A stretch of DNA of 64,000 nt from Candidatus Dormiibacterota bacterium (GTDB taxonomy: Bacteria > Chloroflexota > Dormibacteria > Aeolococcales > Aeolococcaceae), in assembly GCA_019245575.1 (NCBI GenBank), contig JAFARE010000002.1, positions 1 to 64,000 on the forward strand. The letters run 5' to 3'. A model generated the notes under the pieces. That model made no database searches. It was not told the origin of the DNA and was given only the letters and a program-made list of their open reading frames with translations. Shown here piece after piece: positions 1-8,645 of the stretch. The position numbers were made by a program, and so were the translations under genes. Every line of letters begins with the position of its first letter. Within the stretch, counting starts at the first letter, position 1.

Positions 1-239
1 GGGAAGTCGAGGCTCACCTCCACCGGGACCTCGCCTTCCGCTGTGTTGCGGTACACCTGCCAGCGCCCGCCGGCGAGGTCCACGTGAGCGACGATCGCCG
101 GGTCGTCCTCAACGGTGCGCCGGTACGCCGCGACAACGGCCTCCTCCACCGCACGCGTGATATCGGACTCGTCCAGCTCCGCGCCGACGGCGAGGTCGTG
201 CAGCGCGACGAGCGGGTCGATTGCGTTGTCGGGTGACAT
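1..239 (-). CDS. nusA: Transcription termination/antitermination factor NusA, N-terminal part (runs off window)
   Basis: NusA binds RNA polymerase and RNA and modulates pausing, termination and antitermination. Only the first 79 codons are present. The translation from ATG 239 reads as the NusA N-terminal domain: a short acidic start, then a helix resembling ALEEALxAAYKR (here AVEEAVVAAYRR near residues 32-43), then a strand-rich part. The start is one base after the rimP stop codon, the usual rimP-nusA arrangement. S1 and KH domains would lie outside the window. The family call rests on this short match plus synteny. Confidence 0.8.
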   Translation of the reverse strand, partial: MSPDNAIDPLVALHDLAVGAELDESDITRAVEEAVVAAYRRTVEDDPAIVAHVDLAGGRWQVYRNTAEGEVPVEVSLDF

Positions 240-240
240 C

Positions 241-708
241 TCAGATGTCCACCACGATGCGCGCAGCGATCACATCGGGGAGAGCGACCTCTTGTGTGCG
301 CGTGCTGCGGCGGTCGCGGATCTCCAGCTCTGCGTGCATGTCACTCACGCCGACGAGCCGTCCCTCGAGCACCGTCTCGGAGTCGTCGTGGCGCACTCGC
401 ACGTTCACGCGGCGCCCCAGCGCAGCGCGCCATTCGTCGCGGCTCCGCAGCGGGCGCTCGGCGCCGGGTGATGACACCTCGAGCCGGTACGTCGAATCGA
501 TCGGATCGTATGAATCCAGCACGGCGGACGCAGTGTTCGACGCCCGCTCGCAATCGTCGAGGGTAACCCCACCGGGCCGGTCGATCACCAGCTTCAGCAC
601 CGCCCCCTTGCCCAGCCCCGACCACTGCACGTCGAGCAGCTCGAAGCCGAGATGCTCCAGCGAAGGGCGCAGCAGGTCGCCGATGTCAGCTGCTGTCTCG
701 TTGTTCAT
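241..708 (-). CDS. rimP: Ribosome maturation factor RimP
   Basis: RimP is needed for late assembly of the 30S ribosomal subunit in the cytoplasm. The 155-residue product has the typical N-terminal alpha/beta domain with the family signature LGFELLDVQW (about residues 20-29), a second block around YRLEVSSPGAERPL (about 73-86) and a C-terminal SH3-like domain. Length matches the family (about 150). It is followed after one base by nusA, so the two are cotranscribed. The 54-bp gap to the upstream secDF gene shows no convincing Shine-Dalgarno sequence. Confidence 0.93.
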   Translation of the reverse strand: MNNETAADIGDLLRPSLEHLGFELLDVQWSGLGKGAVLKLVIDRPGGVTLDDCERASNTASAVLDSYDPIDSTYRLEVSSPGAERPLRSRDEWRAALGRRVNVRVRHDDSETVLEGRLVGVSDMHAELEIRDRRSTRTQEVALPDVIAARIVVDI

Positions 709-762
709 GTGTACGCGCCGGTCGTCCGCAGCGGAGGCTCTGAATCTCCTTCGAAGAGAACC

Positions 763-3255
763 TTACGCTGCGCGAGCCTGCACCCGGCGGGCTCCCGGCG
801 GCGGTGTGCCGGTGCCGCTCACCTTCTGCCACGCCACGAGCAGCGTCGACGCGTTGAAGATGGAGCTGTAGGTGCCGGTGGCGATGCCGATGAGCAGCGC
901 GAGCACGAAGCCGCGGATGCTGTCGCCGCCGAAGATCACGAGCGCGAGCAGCACGAAGATGACGGTGAGCGACGTGTTCAGCGAGCGGGTCATCGTCTGC
1001 ACGGTCGAGAGGTTGACCACCTGGTCGAACGTGAGGCGCGGCCCCACGCGCAGGTTCTCGCGCACGCGGTCGAAGACGACGATCGTGTCGTGGATGGAGA
1101 ACGCCACCGACGTCAGCACCGCGGTGACGAAGAGCTCGTCGACCTGTCCGAGGTTGCTGAAGTGGCCCAGGATTGCCCAGATGCCCGCCAGCACGAACAC
1201 GTCGTGCAGCAGCTTGAGGAAGGTGCACGCCGAGAAGCGCCACGGCGAGATCATGCGCTGCCTTCGGAACGCGAAGGCGAGGTAGATGGCGATCAGCGCC
1301 GCGCTGACGATGATGAGGATGACGGCCGTCGTCACCAGGCTGGCGGCGATCGTCGGACCCACCTGCTGCACCTGCACGTCGGGCTGACCGTTCTTGGTCG
1401 CGACGCTCAACGTTTGATCGCCCGCCACGGTGCACGAGGTCGCTGTGGAGCACTCGACGATCGCCGGCGTCTGCGTGCCCGACTGCTGGATGCGTCCGAT
1501 GTCGGACGGCAGCGTGGAGATGGCGAAGCGGTTGCCGCTCTCGGCCTCCACCTGCGGCCGCAGGTCCGAGGCCACCTTGTTCACCGCGGCGAGCACCGCC
1601 GTCTGACTGGTTGGGTTCTGCATGTGGACGTCGATCCGGTTGCCGCCGCGGAAGTCGATGCCCAGGTTGAAGCCCCACACGATGATGGCGACGATGCCCG
1701 GGATGATGATCGCCAGCGACCCGGCGAAGTACCAGTTGCGCGCGCGCACGATGTCGAAGCGTCCGCGCGGCGGATTGCTCTCGTACTCCTCGTGGATCTC
1801 GGTGTAGAGGCTGGGATTGCGGCCGATTCGCCAGCGCAGGACCCAGGCGAAGAGGGAGCGTGTGATCGTGATCGCCGTGAAGAAGGACACGATCACGCCG
1901 ATCATCAGCGTGATGGCGAAGCCGCGCACCACGCTGCTGCCCAGGACCGCTAGGACGACGCAGGCGATGATCGTCGAGATGTTGCTGTCGCGAATGGCAG
2001 GAAATGCGCGCCGGAACCCGGTCTCCACCGCCAGTGCGACGCCGCGCCCGTGGCGCAGCTCATCGCGTGTTCGTTCGAATATCAGGACGTTCGCGTCCAC
2101 GGCCATGCCCACGCTGAGCACGAAGCCCGCGAGGCCGGCCAGGCTGAGGGTCACCGGGATCAGCTTGAACAGGGCGTAGACGATCGCCGCGTAGATCAGG
2201 AGCGCCGCCGTGGCCAGCAGTCCCGGGAACCGGTAGTAGCCGATCATGAACAGCACGACGATCAGGAGCCCGACGGCGCCGGCGATGATGCTGGACTGCA
2301 CGGTCGAGGACCCCAGGGTCGCACTGACCTCGGTGGCCTGCACCGTGCCGATCTCTGCGGGCAGCGCGCCGGCGCTGATCTGCGACGAGAGCTGCGTCGC
2401 ATACGCGGACGTGAAGTTGCCCGTGATCTGCGTCATGTTGCTCTGCCCGCCGCCCGTCACCACGGGTGCGGTGAGCACCTGGTTGTCCAGGAAGATGGCG
2501 ATCTGCGCCTGCGGCGGCGGGTTGCTCGGGCTGCTGCTGTACGCGGAGTAGGCGGCGCTCGTGATCTTCGACCACTCGGCGGCGCCATGCCCGTTGAAGT
2601 TGATGTTGACCGCGATCTGCCCGCTCTGGTCGGTGCCCACATCAGCGGAGGTCACATCGCTGGCGTCAATGTTGGGGTCGATCTTCCAGTGATAGCCGGT
2701 CGGATACAGCAGCGTGTCGGCAAACTGCGTCGTGTCGAACAGCCGTTGCTGGTCGGCGAGGAAGGTCGGGTCGCTGGGGTTCGGCGACCCCTGCACGGGC
2801 GTCGCGAAGTGCAGCTTCGCCGTCGTGCCCACGGTGGCGACCGCCTGCTGCAGGCCCACACTGGGGAGCTGCACGAGGATCTGATCAGAGCCCTGCGCCT
2901 GCACCACCGCTTCCGACACGCCCAGCGAGTTCACGCGCTGCTCGAGGATCGGCAGCGTCGCCTGCTGCGCATCGGTCACGCTAGCGCCGTTCGGCGGCCC
3001 GTTGCGGCAGCCCGCGCCCGGCGGATCGTTGAAGCCTCGGCACACGGCGATCACGAGCTCCGTGCCGCCCTGCAGGTCGAGGCCTTTGTGGAGATAGACC
3101 TGGCGGCCGAAGATGTTCGGCGCCGTTGTCAGCTGCGTTCCCAGGGGCTGGTGCACCACCAGGTATCGGTAGATGAGGCTGTACCCGTCGACGAACAGGG
3201 CCGCGACGACGACGAAGATGACGATGGCCAGCCGGAACCGGGTGATGCGGAACAC
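763..3255 (-). CDS. secDF: Fused protein translocase subunit SecD-SecF
   Basis: SecD and SecF form an inner-membrane RND-type complex that uses the proton gradient to pull proteins out of the SecYEG channel. Here both halves are one 830-residue protein. The SecD half starts with a membrane segment (about 9-24) and the KGLDLQGGTELV signature (57-68), then a large extracytoplasmic P1 region and a five-helix membrane block. The SecF half begins near residue 500 and shows its own LGIDFRGG motif near 535, then a second membrane block. The start is GTG 3255, 4 bp after the tgt stop. Fused SecDF proteins are known in several phyla, so the fusion is not novel. Confidence 0.95.
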   Translation of the reverse strand: MFRITRFRLAIVIFVVVAALFVDGYSLIYRYLVVHQPLGTQLTTAPNIFGRQVYLHKGLDLQGGTELVIAVCRGFNDPPGAGCRNGPPNGASVTDAQQATLPILEQRVNSLGVSEAVVQAQGSDQILVQLPSVGLQQAVATVGTTAKLHFATPVQGSPNPSDPTFLADQQRLFDTTQFADTLLYPTGYHWKIDPNIDASDVTSADVGTDQSGQIAVNINFNGHGAAEWSKITSAAYSAYSSSPSNPPPQAQIAIFLDNQVLTAPVVTGGGQSNMTQITGNFTSAYATQLSSQISAGALPAEIGTVQATEVSATLGSSTVQSSIIAGAVGLLIVVLFMIGYYRFPGLLATAALLIYAAIVYALFKLIPVTLSLAGLAGFVLSVGMAVDANVLIFERTRDELRHGRGVALAVETGFRRAFPAIRDSNISTIIACVVLAVLGSSVVRGFAITLMIGVIVSFFTAITITRSLFAWVLRWRIGRNPSLYTEIHEEYESNPPRGRFDIVRARNWYFAGSLAIIIPGIVAIIVWGFNLGIDFRGGNRIDVHMQNPTSQTAVLAAVNKVASDLRPQVEAESGNRFAISTLPSDIGRIQQSGTQTPAIVECSTATSCTVAGDQTLSVATKNGQPDVQVQQVGPTIAASLVTTAVILIIVSAALIAIYLAFAFRRQRMISPWRFSACTFLKLLHDVFVLAGIWAILGHFSNLGQVDELFVTAVLTSVAFSIHDTIVVFDRVRENLRVGPRLTFDQVVNLSTVQTMTRSLNTSLTVIFVLLALVIFGGDSIRGFVLALLIGIATGTYSSIFNASTLLVAWQKVSGTGTPPPGARRVQARAA

Positions 3256-3259
3256 GCGC

Positions 3260-4387
3260 TCAGTTTAGCCGCGGCCCGGCGGGCTCCCGCCCCCGCAGCC
3301 GGTCGCTCACCTCCCGCCGGAAGGCCTCGAAGCGCTGCTCGCGGATGGCGGCGGCGGCCGCCCGCATCAGGCGGCTGAGGTGCGTGATGTTGTGGATGCT
3401 GACGAGCCGGTGCGCGAGGATCTCGCCCGCGGTGAACAGATGTCTCAGGTACGCGCGCGAGAAGCGCGCGCACGCCTGGCACGCGCACGCGTCGTCGATG
3501 GGCCGCAGGTCGTCACGGAACACGCTGTTGCGCAGCGACAGCCGCCCATCCGCCGTGAGCGCGGTGCCGTTGCGCGCCAGCCGCGTCGGCACGACGCAGT
3601 CGAACATGTCGATGCCCATGCCCACCATCGTGAGCAGCTCCTCGTCGGTGCCCAGGCCCATGAAGTAGCGCGGCCGGTCCTCGGGGAGCTCCTCCGTCGA
3701 TGCGCGGGCCATGGCCTCCATCACCGCGATGGGTTCGCCGACCGAGAGCCCGCCGACCGCGTTCCCGTCGAAGCCCAGTGCCGCGATGAACGCCGCCGAC
3801 TCGCGCCGCGTTCCCTCATCGAAGCCGCCCTGCGCAATCCCGAACAGCAGCGCGCCGTCTCCTGGATGCGCCGCGACGCACCGCTGCGCCCAGCGGTGGG
3901 TGCGCGCCGTCGCCGCGGCTGCCGCGCCGGCGCCGGCGCCGAATGCGACCGGCTGGTCGAGGCACATGATCACGTCGGCGCCGAGACGTGACTGGATGCT
4001 GACGGCCTCCTCCGGCGTGACACGCAGACGCGTGCCGTCGTACGGCGACACGAACACAGCGCCGCCGTTGTCGATCCGCGCCGCGCCCGCGAGGCTCACC
4101 AGCTGGTAGCCGCCGCTGTCCGTGAGGATCGGGCCGTCCCAGCCCATGAAGCCATGGATGCCGCCGGCGCGCTCGACCACGTCCAGGCCGGGGCGCAGCG
4201 CCAGGTGGTACGCGTTGCTGAGCACGATCTCCGCGCCGCACTCGCGAACCTCGTCAGGATGCAGCGCGCGCACGCCGCCGTGCGTGCCGACCGGCATGAA
4301 CGCGGGGATGCGGAACGTCCCACGCCGGGTGGTCACGCAGCCGGTGCGTGCGTAGCCGTCGGTCGCCTCGACGATGAGGCAGCTCAC
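3260..4387 (-). CDS. tgt: tRNA-guanine transglycosylase
   Basis: Tgt exchanges guanine-34 of tRNAs with GUN anticodons for preQ1, the key step of queuosine modification. In the 375-residue product the nucleophile region reads MFDCVVPTR, a catalytic Asp lies in TDSGGY (D90), and the zinc site is CACQAC plus a downstream His near the C-terminus. Two positions differ from most family members: SGGY instead of SGGF (this aromatic stacks on the base) and TRLARNG instead of TRNARNG. The start GTG 4387 overlaps the queA stop by 4 bases (GTGA); a longer reading from TTG 4411 is less likely. queA, the next pathway step, is directly upstream. Confidence 0.93.
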   Translation of the reverse strand: MSCLIVEATDGYARTGCVTTRRGTFRIPAFMPVGTHGGVRALHPDEVRECGAEIVLSNAYHLALRPGLDVVERAGGIHGFMGWDGPILTDSGGYQLVSLAGAARIDNGGAVFVSPYDGTRLRVTPEEAVSIQSRLGADVIMCLDQPVAFGAGAGAAAAATARTHRWAQRCVAAHPGDGALLFGIAQGGFDEGTRRESAAFIAALGFDGNAVGGLSVGEPIAVMEAMARASTEELPEDRPRYFMGLGTDEELLTMVGMGIDMFDCVVPTRLARNGTALTADGRLSLRNSVFRDDLRPIDDACACQACARFSRAYLRHLFTAGEILAHRLVSIHNITHLSRLMRAAAAAIREQRFEAFRREVSDRLRGREPAGPRLN

Positions 4388-5415
4388 GTGCGCCGCCAGC
4401 ACAGCATGCAATCACCGAATGAGAGGAAGCGGTATCCATCATCCAGCGCGTGCGCGTAGGCCGCGCGCCACGCGTCCTCGCCGATGAACGCGGCGAGGAG
4501 TACCAGGAGCGAGGAGCGCGGTTGATGGAAGTTGGTGAGGAGTCCGTCCGCCACCTGAAACGTGTGGCCGGGCCGGATGTACAGCGAGGTCACGCCGTCC
4601 TGTGGGGAAACGCGATCGCCACCGTCAGCGCACGTTTCCAGCACGCGCATGACCGTGGTGCCGACCGCGATGACGCGCCCGCCTCGGCGGCGCGCCGCCT
4701 CAATGGCGGTGGCGGTCTCAGGCTCCAGCGTGAACGACTCCTGGTGCATGCGATGGCTCTCGATGCTCTGCGCGCGGATCGGGGTGAAGGTCGCCAGGCC
4801 CACCTGCAGCTGCACGGTGGACCAGTGAATGCCCGCTCCCTGCAGCCGTTCGCGAACCGCAGGGGTGAAGTGCAAGCCGGCGGTGGGGGCCGCGGCTGAC
4901 GAGGGAGCGCCGCGAGCGTAGAGCGTCTGGTACCGCTCAGGGTCGTTCAGGTGGCGGTGGATGTACGGCGGCAGCGGCGCGGCGCCGGCGCGTTCGATCG
5001 CGGCCTCCACGTCCCGCGCGTGAAAGCGCACGAGCCGCGCCCCGGCGTGCTCGCCGGCGACGGCGATGACGCTTGCCTCGAGCTCGTCGCCGATGCGCAC
5101 GCACGCACCCGGCTGCACGTGCTTCGCCGGCCGCGTGAGGCAGAGGTACGAGCCGTCCGCGCGGCGCTCGACCACGAGCACCTCAACTTCGCGGCCGCGT
5201 TCCGTCTCTCCCCGCAGGCGTGCGTGGCGCACGCGCGTGTCGTTGACCACGAGCAGGTCACCGGGCCGAAGCAGCTCCGGCAGGTCGACGAACCGGCGAT
5301 CGTGCAGCGACCCATCGCCGTCCACGACGAGCATGCGAGATGAGTCGCGCTGCGCCAGCGGCTCCTGCGCGATCCGCTCCGGAGGAAGCGCGTAGTCGAA
5401 CTCTGCCGTCAGCAT
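4384..5415 (-). CDS. queA: S-adenosylmethionine:tRNA ribosyltransferase-isomerase QueA
   Basis: QueA transfers and isomerises the ribosyl part of SAM onto preQ1-modified tRNA to make epoxyqueuosine, acting right after Tgt. The 343-residue product starts at ATG 5415 with FDYALPPERIAQ, the canonical QueA beginning, and carries the conserved LVVNDTRV block and the C-terminal TNFHQPRSSLLVLL block. An open frame extends 46 codons further into ruvB, but those residues are arginine-rich and do not look like QueA. The gene follows ruvB by 19 bp and overlaps tgt, so queA-tgt form a queuosine pair. Confidence 0.94.
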   Translation of the reverse strand: MLTAEFDYALPPERIAQEPLAQRDSSRMLVVDGDGSLHDRRFVDLPELLRPGDLLVVNDTRVRHARLRGETERGREVEVLVVERRADGSYLCLTRPAKHVQPGACVRIGDELEASVIAVAGEHAGARLVRFHARDVEAAIERAGAAPLPPYIHRHLNDPERYQTLYARGAPSSAAAPTAGLHFTPAVRERLQGAGIHWSTVQLQVGLATFTPIRAQSIESHRMHQESFTLEPETATAIEAARRRGGRVIAVGTTVMRVLETCADGGDRVSPQDGVTSLYIRPGHTFQVADGLLTNFHQPRSSLLVLLAAFIGEDAWRAAYAHALDDGYRFLSFGDCMLCWRRT

Positions 5416-5434
5416 GCCGGCGCGCGCGGAGTGA

Positions 5435-6481
5435 TCAGCGCTCGAACAGGCCCGGCTGCGCGTCGACATTCCCGGGCGCAGTCGCGGGGACGGACAGCCC
5501 CAGGTGCCGGTACGCCGCCGCTGTGGCCAGGCGTCCGCGCGGGGTTCGCGCAAGAAATCCGATGCGGATGAGGAATGGCTCGACGATGTCCTCGATCGTC
5601 TCGGGGTCCTCCTGCACGCTCACGGCGATCGTCTGCACGCCGACCGGGTGGCCGCGCAGCGAGCCGGTGAGCACGCCGAGCACGCGTCGGTCGAGCTCGT
5701 CGAGGCCGATGTCATCGATGCCGAGCACCTCGAGCGCTGCTGCCGCGACCTCTGCATTGATGTGACCGGAGGCGCGCACCTGCGCGTAGTCGCGCGCTCG
5801 GCGCAGCAGACGGTTGGCGATGCGTGGAGTGCCGCGCGCACGCCGTGCCAGCAGCTGCGCGCCGCCGGCGTCGACGGCGACATTGAGAAGGCTCGCCGAC
5901 CGGTTCACGATCGCCACCAGCTCGTCGACCTCGTAGAAGTCGAGACGGAAGGTCACGCCGAAGCGGTCCCGCAGGGGTCCGCCCAGCGCGCCTGCGCGTG
6001 TCGTCGCGCCGATCACCGTGAACCGGTTCAGCGAAAGGCGCAATGTCTGGGCGCCGGCACCCTTGCCGGCGACGAAGTCGAACGCGAGGTCCTCCATCGC
6101 CGGGTACAGTGCCTCCTCCACCGCGCGGTTGAGCCGGTGCACCTCGTCGATGAAGAAGACGTCCCGGTCGTCGAGGCTGGTCAGTATCGACGCGAGCACG
6201 CCCTGGTGCTCCAGCGCGGGGCCGCTGGTGAGCCGCGCGTTGACTCCCATCTCGTTGGCGATGATCTGCGCCAGCGTCGTCTTGCCCAAGCCCGGCGGGC
6301 CGTGCAGCAGGATGTGGTCAAGCGGCTCGCCACGCTGCGTGGCCGCCTCGACCAGGATGCGCACCTGTTCGTGCACCGCGCGCTGGCCCACGAACTCAGC
6401 CAGACGGCGGGGACGCAGCGCGACGTCGCTCGCCTGCTCCTCCTCGAGCACGCTCGCGGCGACCACGCGTTCGTCGCTCAT
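5435..6481 (-). CDS. ruvB: Holliday junction branch migration DNA helicase RuvB
   Basis: RuvB is the AAA+ motor that with RuvA drives branch migration of Holliday junctions during recombinational repair. The 348-residue protein has Walker A GPPGLGKTT (61-69), Walker B FIDEVHRLN, the sensor-1 region TVIGATTRAG, and a C-terminal winged-helix domain ending in a typical RGRLATxxAYxHLG stretch. Length is standard. Its start overlaps the ruvA stop by 4 bases (ATGA), giving a ruvC-ruvA-ruvB order downstream of yebC. Confidence 0.97.
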   Translation of the reverse strand: MSDERVVAASVLEEEQASDVALRPRRLAEFVGQRAVHEQVRILVEAATQRGEPLDHILLHGPPGLGKTTLAQIIANEMGVNARLTSGPALEHQGVLASILTSLDDRDVFFIDEVHRLNRAVEEALYPAMEDLAFDFVAGKGAGAQTLRLSLNRFTVIGATTRAGALGGPLRDRFGVTFRLDFYEVDELVAIVNRSASLLNVAVDAGGAQLLARRARGTPRIANRLLRRARDYAQVRASGHINAEVAAAALEVLGIDDIGLDELDRRVLGVLTGSLRGHPVGVQTIAVSVQEDPETIEDIVEPFLIRIGFLARTPRGRLATAAAYRHLGLSVPATAPGNVDAQPGLFER

Positions 6482-7089
6482 CGCGCGCCCGCGGTGTCGA
6501 GTCTGCGCAGCGCGCGGCCCACGAGCGCCGTGACGTCGCCGTCGTCGCTGTCGCCGGCCACCGCGCTGATCGCGCTTCGCGCCTCCGGCTCACGAAAGCC
6601 GAGCCCCACCAGACCGGCAACCGCGGCGCTGATCGCATCCGACTCACGCGATGCGGCGGGAGCCGGCTCCTCGGGCAGCGTCAGCGCATCGAGCTTGCCG
6701 CGCAGCTCGAGCACAACGCGTTCCGCGGTCTTCGGTCCGACGCCGGGAACCGTGGCAACGAGCTTCGCGTCGCCGCTCCTGATCGCGCGGACCATCGTGT
6801 GCATCTCCGCCCGGGCGAGGATGCCCAGCGCGGCTTTTGGGCCGATGCGCTCGACGCCGATGAGCAGCTGGAAGAAGCGGAGCTCGTCGCGCGACGTGAA
6901 GCCGTACAGCCGGATCGCGTCGTCGCTCACGCTGGTGTGCACGTGCAGCGATACCTCGTCGCGCCGCTGCTCGTGCAGCGCAGCGAGGGTGCGCAGATGA
7001 CAGAACACGACATACCCGACCCCGCCGGTGTCGAGCACCACGCTGTCCGCGGCGGTCTCGACGATGCGCCCGCGCAGCAGCCCGATCAT
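6478..7089 (-). CDS. ruvA: Holliday junction branch migration complex subunit RuvA
   Basis: RuvA binds the four-way junction and recruits RuvB. The 203-residue protein begins MIGLLRGRIVE at ATG 7089, followed by the OB fold, helix-hairpin-helix motifs (IGPKAALGIL and VPGVGPKTAERVV) and a C-terminal domain III that contacts RuvB. An upstream extension of the frame (to 7323) is antisense-like and rejected because the canonical RuvA N-terminus is at 7089. The start overlaps the ruvC stop by 4 bases and the stop overlaps the ruvB start. Confidence 0.96.
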   Translation of the reverse strand: MIGLLRGRIVETAADSVVLDTGGVGYVVFCHLRTLAALHEQRRDEVSLHVHTSVSDDAIRLYGFTSRDELRFFQLLIGVERIGPKAALGILARAEMHTMVRAIRSGDAKLVATVPGVGPKTAERVVLELRGKLDALTLPEEPAPAASRESDAISAAVAGLVGLGFREPEARSAISAVAGDSDDGDVTALVGRALRRLDTAGAR

Positions 7090-7655
7090 CGACCGCCGGA
7101 TCCGAGCCGCGCCCGGGCGCGAGCCACCGCCATCTCGAGGCGGCTCGACATCTTGACCGGCCGGCCCACCAGATGCGTGCGCAGCGCGGCGCGGTGGTGG
7201 TGACAGATGGCGACGGCGCACGCGTCGGCCACATCGTCGCGCGTCTCCTGCACCGCCGGCGCGCCGAGCAGCTGCTGCGTCATGCGCGTGACCTGCTGCT
7301 TGCGCGCCCCGCCATAGCCGCACACCGCCTCCTTCACCTGCGTCGGCGTGTACTCGGCGATCGGCACCCGGCTCCGGCCCAGCGCGCAGAGGATGACGCC
7401 GCGCGCTTCGCTCACGCGCATTGCGGTGCGCCGGTTGCTCGAGAGGAACAGCTGCTCCAGCGCCGCGACATCCGGCCGCATGTCGCTGATCGCACCGACG
7501 ACGAGCTCGAAGAGATTCGCCAGCCGCACCGCCTCGCTGGTCTGGGGAACAGTGTCAAGCCGTGTTGCGGTGACGAGATGCAACCGGCCGGGCGCGCCGT
7601 CCACCAGGGCTATGCCGGTGCGTCCAAGGCCCGGATCGATGCCTAGAACGCGCAT
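7086..7655 (-). CDS. ruvC: Crossover junction endodeoxyribonuclease RuvC
   Basis: RuvC cuts Holliday junctions symmetrically. The 189-residue protein starts MRVLGIDPG at ATG 7655. The four catalytic acidic residues expected from E. coli RuvC are visible: D7, E67, D141 and D144. The open frame extends 31 codons upstream, but that stretch lies in a hairpin repeat (7677-7771) and is not RuvC-like. The gene is followed by ruvA with a 4-base overlap and is separated from yebC by 141 bp containing the repeat. Confidence 0.96.
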   Translation of the reverse strand: MRVLGIDPGLGRTGIALVDGAPGRLHLVTATRLDTVPQTSEAVRLANLFELVVGAISDMRPDVAALEQLFLSSNRRTAMRVSEARGVILCALGRSRVPIAEYTPTQVKEAVCGYGGARKQQVTRMTQQLLGAPAVQETRDDVADACAVAICHHHRAALRTHLVGRPVKMSSRLEMAVARARARLGSGGR

Positions 7656-7676
7656 GCGACGCCGAACCGCCGTGCA

Positions 7677-7771
7677 GGGCGGGGGATGCATGTGTCCGCG
7701 GCGAGTTCCCGTAGCGGCGAGGCCGAGCGCGGAGGGGTGTCTGAGCAAGCGGGCACATGCATCCCCTGCCC
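7677..7771. repeat. Hairpin repeat element, copy 1 (yebC-ruvC intergenic)
   Basis: Inverted arms at 7682-7699 and 7749-7766 form an 18-bp stem with one G-T mismatch, extendable to 7677-7771. They enclose a 49-nt core. The core (ggcgagttcccg ... gaggccgagcgc, then ggaggggtgtctgagcaag) recurs almost exactly at 29078-29168, where the arms have an entirely different sequence but are again self-complementary. It lies between yebC and ruvC, so it would be transcribed within their operon. It could be a non-autonomous mobile hairpin or an RNA processing/termination element; there is no T-tract. Confidence 0.7.
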
Positions 7772-7796
7772 CTGGCCACCGGTGGCTTCGGTGGCG

Positions 7797-8555
7797 TTAG
7801 CCGACCGTCTCAAGGACTTCGTCCGGTATTTCGGCGTTGGCGTAGACCTGCTGGACGTCGTCGTGGTCTTCGAGCGCATCGAGCAACCGCAACACCGCCG
7901 GCGCCTGGCGCGCGTCCAGCGGCACCGATGTGCTCGGGTTCATCGTGACCTCGGCGCTGTCGAGGGAATAGCCGCGCTCCTCGAGCGCGCGCCGCGTCGC
8001 CTCGAAACGCGTGGGATCCACCGTCACCTGCACCTCGCCGCCGTCGACGGACACGTCGCCGTCGTCGCCGACGTCGACCACGTCGAGCAGCTCGAGCGCG
8101 AGCTCCTCGGGATCCCGGCCGGCGCCCTGCACGCGGAGCACGCCCTGCTGGCTGAACATCCAGGCGACGCTGTTCGACTCGCCCAGCGAGCCGCCGGAGC
8201 GGGTGAACACGTTGCGGATGGCGGCAACGGTGCGGTTGCGGTTGTCGGTGACCGTGTCGACCATCACGGCCACGCCGTGCGGGCCGTAGCCCTCGTAGCG
8301 CACCTCCTCCAGCTGCACCCCCTCCTTGCCGCCGGCGCCGCGCTGGATGGCCCGCTCGATGTTGTCGGCGGGCATGTTCACCTCGCGGGCCTTCTGGATC
8401 GCAAGGCGCAGGCGGAAGTTGCCGTCCGGGTCGGGACCACCCTCGCGGGCGGAAACCGACAGCTCGCGGGCCACCTTGGTGAACACCTGGCCGCGGCGCG
8501 CGTCGACGACAGCCTTCTTGTGCTTGATGCCAGCCCATTTGCTGTGCCCGGACAT
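7797..8555 (-). CDS. yebC: YebC/PmpR family protein (TACO1-like)
   Basis: YebC proteins are about 250-residue cytoplasmic proteins; recent work on the family links them to translation of proline-rich stretches, older work to transcription regulation next to ruvC. The 252-residue product has the canonical start SGHSKWAGIKHKK, the block NMPADNIERAIQRG (about 80-93) and the acidic C-terminal domain. It is the first gene of yebC-ruvC-ruvA-ruvB. A -10-like TAGTAT and a LexA-type palindrome lie directly upstream. Confidence 0.95.
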   Translation of the reverse strand: MSGHSKWAGIKHKKAVVDARRGQVFTKVARELSVSAREGGPDPDGNFRLRLAIQKAREVNMPADNIERAIQRGAGGKEGVQLEEVRYEGYGPHGVAVMVDTVTDNRNRTVAAIRNVFTRSGGSLGESNSVAWMFSQQGVLRVQGAGRDPEELALELLDVVDVGDDGDVSVDGGEVQVTVDPTRFEATRRALEERGYSLDSAEVTMNPSTSVPLDARQAPAVLRLLDALEDHDDVQQVYANAEIPDEVLETVG

Positions 8556-8576
8556 GCTTCTCCGGCTCTCCTCGGG

Positions 8577-8590
8577 CGAACGACTGTTCG
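8577..8590. promoter_or_regulatory. Putative SOS box (LexA site) upstream of yebC-ruvCAB
   Basis: The palindrome CGAACGACTGTTCG fits the CGAAC-N4-GTTCG LexA operator known from Bacillus and actinobacteria. It lies 22-35 bp before the yebC ATG and just downstream of the candidate -10, where repressor would block initiation. Regulation of ruvCAB by LexA is established in other bacteria, which fits the site. LexA itself is not in the window. Confidence 0.6.
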
Positions 8591-8591
8591 C

Positions 8592-8619
8592 ATACTAGCT
8601 CAAATTCGCGTTCAGTCTA
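8592..8619 (-). promoter_or_regulatory. Candidate promoter of yebC-ruvCAB
   Basis: On the minus strand a -35-like TAGACT (8619-8614) and a -10-like TAGTAT (8597-8592) are separated by 16 bp. The start point would fall near 8585, inside the SOS palindrome. The -35 match is only moderate. Confidence 0.4.
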
Positions 8620-8645
8620 GTGAGCCCAGGCGGTGCGGATGAGCC

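Noticed and set aside
652-1953. Long plus-strand open frames opposite secDF and many other genes (for example 652-1953, 2050-3378, 15124-17526, 23097-24788, 59834-61840)
   Set aside because: They are antisense frames to clearly conserved minus-strand genes; their residues are dominated by Arg, Ala, His, Asp and Val repeats typical of GC-rich shadow frames, with no domain signatures.
4388-4411. Tgt start at TTG 4411
   Set aside because: GTG 4387 gives the 4-base overlap with queA that is typical of this window, and the extra eight residues are not part of the conserved Tgt N-terminus.
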